Below, piece after piece: positions 30,190 to 32,023 of a DNA stretch of 32,023 bases; the stretch's first letter is position 1; each line of letters starts with the position of its first letter. The stretch is from positions 1 to 32,023 of the forward strand of contig VFZW01000027.1 in the NCBI GenBank assembly GCA_016871055.1, written 5' to 3'. The DNA comes from Acidobacteriota bacterium (GTDB taxonomy: Bacteria > Acidobacteriota > Terriglobia > Bryobacterales > Bryobacteraceae). Made by a program: the position numbers and the translations under genes. The notes under the pieces are model-generated. The model did not search any database, was not told the DNA's origin, and saw only the letters and a program-made list of their open reading frames with translations.

Positions 30190-30642
30190 CCCCTGCAGCT
30201 TCAGCGCTCCATCTCCCGTCACGACACGCCGCAAATAATCGATCTGCCCCAAGTGCCAGTTGAGATGTCCGTAGAGATGCACGACGAACTGATGCGTCGC
30301 CAACTCCACGCCGAGCACGTTCTGCGGATAGACTTGCGCGAGCTCGTCCGCCGAAAGGCGTTCGACTACGCCGGGAACGATCTCTCGTACTCCGGCAATC
30401 CGCGCCGCCAACTCCGCCCGCGTTAACCCGCGCGTCGAAAACTCCTTCTCGCGCTCTCGCTGATACGGCACGCCGCCAAGCTGCCGGCCGATAAACTCGC
30501 GCAAGTTCCCCTCCAGGTGCAGCACGAGATTGCCCGCCGCGTTTGTCACGCCGCCGCGAATCTCCCACAGCGCCTCGTCCGATGGGAACGCTTCAATCTC
30601 CTGAATCAATCGCGTCAGGTCGCGTTCGTAGAGTCTTTTCAT
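30184..30642 (-). CDS. DinB-superfamily protein (DUF1572-like)
   Basis: The 152-residue protein folds as a DinB four-helix bundle by its motif pattern. The first metal His is in NLVLHLEGNLREF (helix 2), and the others are in VVHLYGHLNWHLGQIDYLRRV (helix 4), giving the three-His site typical of DinB/DUF1572 members. These proteins are putative metal-dependent thiol transferases or hydrolases. In several genomes they relate to bacillithiol or similar thiol chemistry, but the activity of this subgroup is unproven. Its ATG at 30642 overlaps, as ATGA, the natural stop of the interrupted sulfatase (TGA at 30641-30639). Hence it was encoded as the second gene of a sulfatase operon. Confidence 0.8.
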   Translation of the reverse strand: MKRLYERDLTRLIQEIEAFPSDEALWEIRGGVTNAAGNLVLHLEGNLREFIGRQLGGVPYQREREKEFSTRGLTRAELAARIAGVREIVPGVVERLSADELAQVYPQNVLGVELATHQFVVHLYGHLNWHLGQIDYLRRVVTGDGALKLQGL

Positions 30643-30905
30643 TCGATCACTCGATTCAGAATAGCGGGAGCGGCGCCCGCAATTTTCCTTCGCTCCGCGG
30701 GATCGAGCTGGCTATACGATGGCGCGGACATCCCGCGCACCTTCACCGGCTCGACACGCGCCGCGCGCCACTGTTTCAACGATGCGCGGGCGTGCTCCAC
30801 GCGCTCGCGATACTTCCGCGCCGCCGAAACGTCGGAAGATTCGTGCGGATCGACAGCAAGATCGAACGCCTCGACCGTCCCGTTGTGGTTGTCAATAAAC
30901 TTGAA
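30639..30905 (-). pseudogene. C-terminal portion of the sulfatase, downstream of an in-frame TGA
   Basis: After the TGA at 30908-30906 the same frame continues without stop for 88 codons: FKFIDNHNGTVEAFDL, AVDPHESSDVSA, KQWRAARVEPVKVRGM, then NRVIE and TGA at 30641-30639. FDLAVDPHESSDV is the normal sulfatase C-terminus (compare the FDLDNDRDEVNDIA segment in the sulfatase at the left end of the window). The natural stop overlaps the DinB-like gene by ATGA. The interrupting codon is probably a changed TGG (Trp). Confidence 0.8.
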
Positions 30906-32003
30906 TCAGCCCTCCAAATGCATCGTTGAAGTCAGATCCGAAATACAGCGGTCCTTCCATGACGCATCTCCCGCCGTCATGAGTTTGCGGAAGCTGCGGC
31001 CCTGCATGCCCTCGGGCGCGGGCAGGCCAGCGATGTCGAGCAGCGTCGGCATCAGATCGATATTCTCGATCACCTGTTTTACCTGCCTCGGTTTCACACC
31101 CGGCGCGCGCATCATCAGCGGCACATGCGCCGAGCCTTCGTACATGAAGTCTTTGAACCACAGCGCTCGATCGCCCAGCATGTTGCCGTGATCGGCCGTA
31201 AACAGGACGATTGTATTGTCGGCGAGACCCAGCCGCTTCAACTCGCCGAACAGCCGCGCGAGTTCTTCATCGATGTGCGTGATCGCGCCATAGTACAGCG
31301 CGCTCATCACACGCAGCATGCGTTCATCGTCGATATGCTTGCGCTTTAACCGCCCCTCGGCTTTCGCGCGCACCGCCTTTGCATCGGCGGGCAGCCTCGG
31401 CACGCGGATCGCGTTCGGATCGTAGCGTGAGAAAAACGGCTCCGGCTCGACGCTTGGCGAGTGCGGTTTCAGGTAGGAGGAAAACAAAAAGAACGGCCTT
31501 CGATCGGCCGCGCGCGCACGGAGGTACTCAATCGAGCGGTCGGTAATCCACTCGGTCTCGAAGTCGGCTTTGTCGTACTTGAACAAGCCGACATCGCGGC
31601 CCAGCGGATCGTCCGGCCATGGGCAGGTGCCGTCTTTGCGCGCCCACTTGCCGCCGTCGCCGTCGTACTTCTTCCGAAGATGCACGATGTGCCCGCGCTC
31701 GGGTGTCGGCCCTTCGTTGGTGTACGTCCAGAAATCGTCAAAACCGAAATCGAAACGGTGCGGGTTGTAGTGCAGCTTTCCCGCGATGGCGGTGTGGTAG
31801 CCGTGATGCCGCAGGATCGACGGCAGAAAAATTTCGCCGTCGTTGTACGGCAGGCCGTTGCGTGTCACGCCGTGGACGTGTGGATAGCGGCTGGTGAATA
31901 CCGACGCGCGCGCCGGGCAGCACACCGGCGAAACCGTGTAGGCGTTCGAAAAGAACACGCTAGATTCTAGAATCGAAGATTCTAAATCAGAGTACTGCAA
32001 CAA
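30906..32003 (-). CDS. type I sulfatase, truncated by an in-frame TGA and lacking its normal N-terminus
   Basis: The open frame (365 residues from a TTG) is a formylglycine sulfatase. Cys28 in VSPVCCPARASVFTSRYPHVHG fits CxPxR, the site converted to formylglycine. FFLFSSYLKPHSPSVEPEPFF and VLFTADHGNMLGDRALWFKDFMYEG supply later metal and substrate residues, and IDLMPTLLDIAGLPAPEGMQGRSF is the standard C-terminal block. Two defects are visible. The frame stops at 30908-30906 (TGA), 88 codons before the natural end. At the other side, a TAA at 32012-32010 closes the frame, and the usual first strand with the metal-binding Asp-Asp pair is absent; in its place is a 15-bp repeat encoding SDLES and SILES. 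The protein is probably non-functional as written. The sulfated substrate is unknown. It lies in a locus with GH88-like, M20 and PSD1/DUF1501 genes. Confidence 0.85.
   Translation of the reverse strand: MLQYSDLESSILESSVFFSNAYTVSPVCCPARASVFTSRYPHVHGVTRNGLPYNDGEIFLPSILRHHGYHTAIAGKLHYNPHRFDFGFDDFWTYTNEGPTPERGHIVHLRKKYDGDGGKWARKDGTCPWPDDPLGRDVGLFKYDKADFETEWITDRSIEYLRARAADRRPFFLFSSYLKPHSPSVEPEPFFSRYDPNAIRVPRLPADAKAVRAKAEGRLKRKHIDDERMLRVMSALYYGAITHIDEELARLFGELKRLGLADNTIVLFTADHGNMLGDRALWFKDFMYEGSAHVPLMMRAPGVKPRQVKQVIENIDLMPTLLDIAGLPAPEGMQGRSFRKLMTAGDASWKDRCISDLTSTMHLEG
31961..31991. repeat. 15-bp imperfect tandem repeat with internal palindrome
   Basis: AGATTCTAGAATCGA (31962-31976) is followed directly by AGATTCTAAATCAGA (31977-31991), sharing AGATTCTA at 31962-31969 and 31977-31984. 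GATTCTAGAATC at 31963-31974 is a perfect 12-bp palindrome. The patch is AT-rich compared with the surrounding sequence and sits exactly where the sulfatase N-terminus becomes unrecognisable. Confidence 0.7.
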
Positions 32004-32023
32004 ACGAAGTTACGCAGCGAGTA

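Noticed and set aside
30906-30908. In-frame TGA as a selenocysteine codon
   Set aside because: It does not lie at a catalytic Cys position. Neighbouring genes use TGA as a normal stop and I see no clear SECIS-like hairpin; a Trp to stop change is simpler.

Overview
The window looks like a piece of a GC-rich soil-type Acidobacteriota genome, most likely of the Bryobacterales/Solibacterales kind. This is inferred from gene content: sulfatases, a PSCyt1/PSCyt2/PSD1 plus DUF1501 pair, PQQ dehydrogenase, MauG-type peroxidase, secreted PPC-domain protease and a DinB/DUF1572 protein, with dense codon use and very short intergenic gaps. It was not checked by a search. There is no integrase, transposase, CRISPR array, tRNA or rRNA that I can see, and no gene-free stretch longer than about 160 bases.

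Layout. Positions 1-2898 (+) hold the end of a sulfatase, a GT4 glycosyltransferase and a clan-A glycoside hydrolase. Positions 3058-7198 (-) hold a lysyl-endopeptidase-like secreted protease, six PPC-like repeats that are out of frame with it, and a small protein that copies the protease's N-terminal prodomain. Positions 7263-12614 (+) hold a PQQ dehydrogenase, a DUF4920 protein, a PafA-like phosphatase, an OmpH/Skp-like chaperone, a small membrane protein and an S4 RNA-binding protein. A RidA-family gene (12640-13080, -) diverges from a secreted small protein (13098, +) across only 17 bp. Positions 13485-20209 (+) are a tightly coupled haem operon: HemX/CcsA-like protein, hemA, hemC, a cobA-hemD fusion, MauG-like dihaem peroxidase, TPR protein and an endonuclease/exonuclease/phosphatase (EEP) protein. 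Most of its junctions are 4-nt ATGA/GTGA overlaps. A cytochrome c-copper monooxygenase-like protein (-) diverges from the PSD1/DUF1501 pair (+). An M20 peptidase and a GH88-like hydrolase (-) diverge from a patatin-like lipase with an unassigned C-terminal domain (+). The window closes with a DinB-family gene and a broken sulfatase (-).

Functionally the flanks suggest secreted breakdown of sulfated or uronate-containing polysaccharides (sulfatases, GH, GH88-like, PSD1/DUF1501). The middle supplies haem, which the neighbouring c-type cytochrome proteins consume.

The most notable signals are three gene breaks. The first is a one-base frame break between protease and PPC repeats at a G-rich linker. 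The second is a one-base frame break at an A7 run that throws the EEP catalytic SDH motif out of frame. The third is an in-frame TGA in a sulfatase whose reading frame otherwise continues to an exact ATGA overlap with the next gene. I also see repeated -10-like hexamers 6-12 nt before start codons, suggesting short-leader or leaderless transcripts, including one 8-bp element that can serve two divergent genes. I see no convincing wholly new system; the patatin C-terminal domain and the stand-alone prodomain are the least explained proteins.
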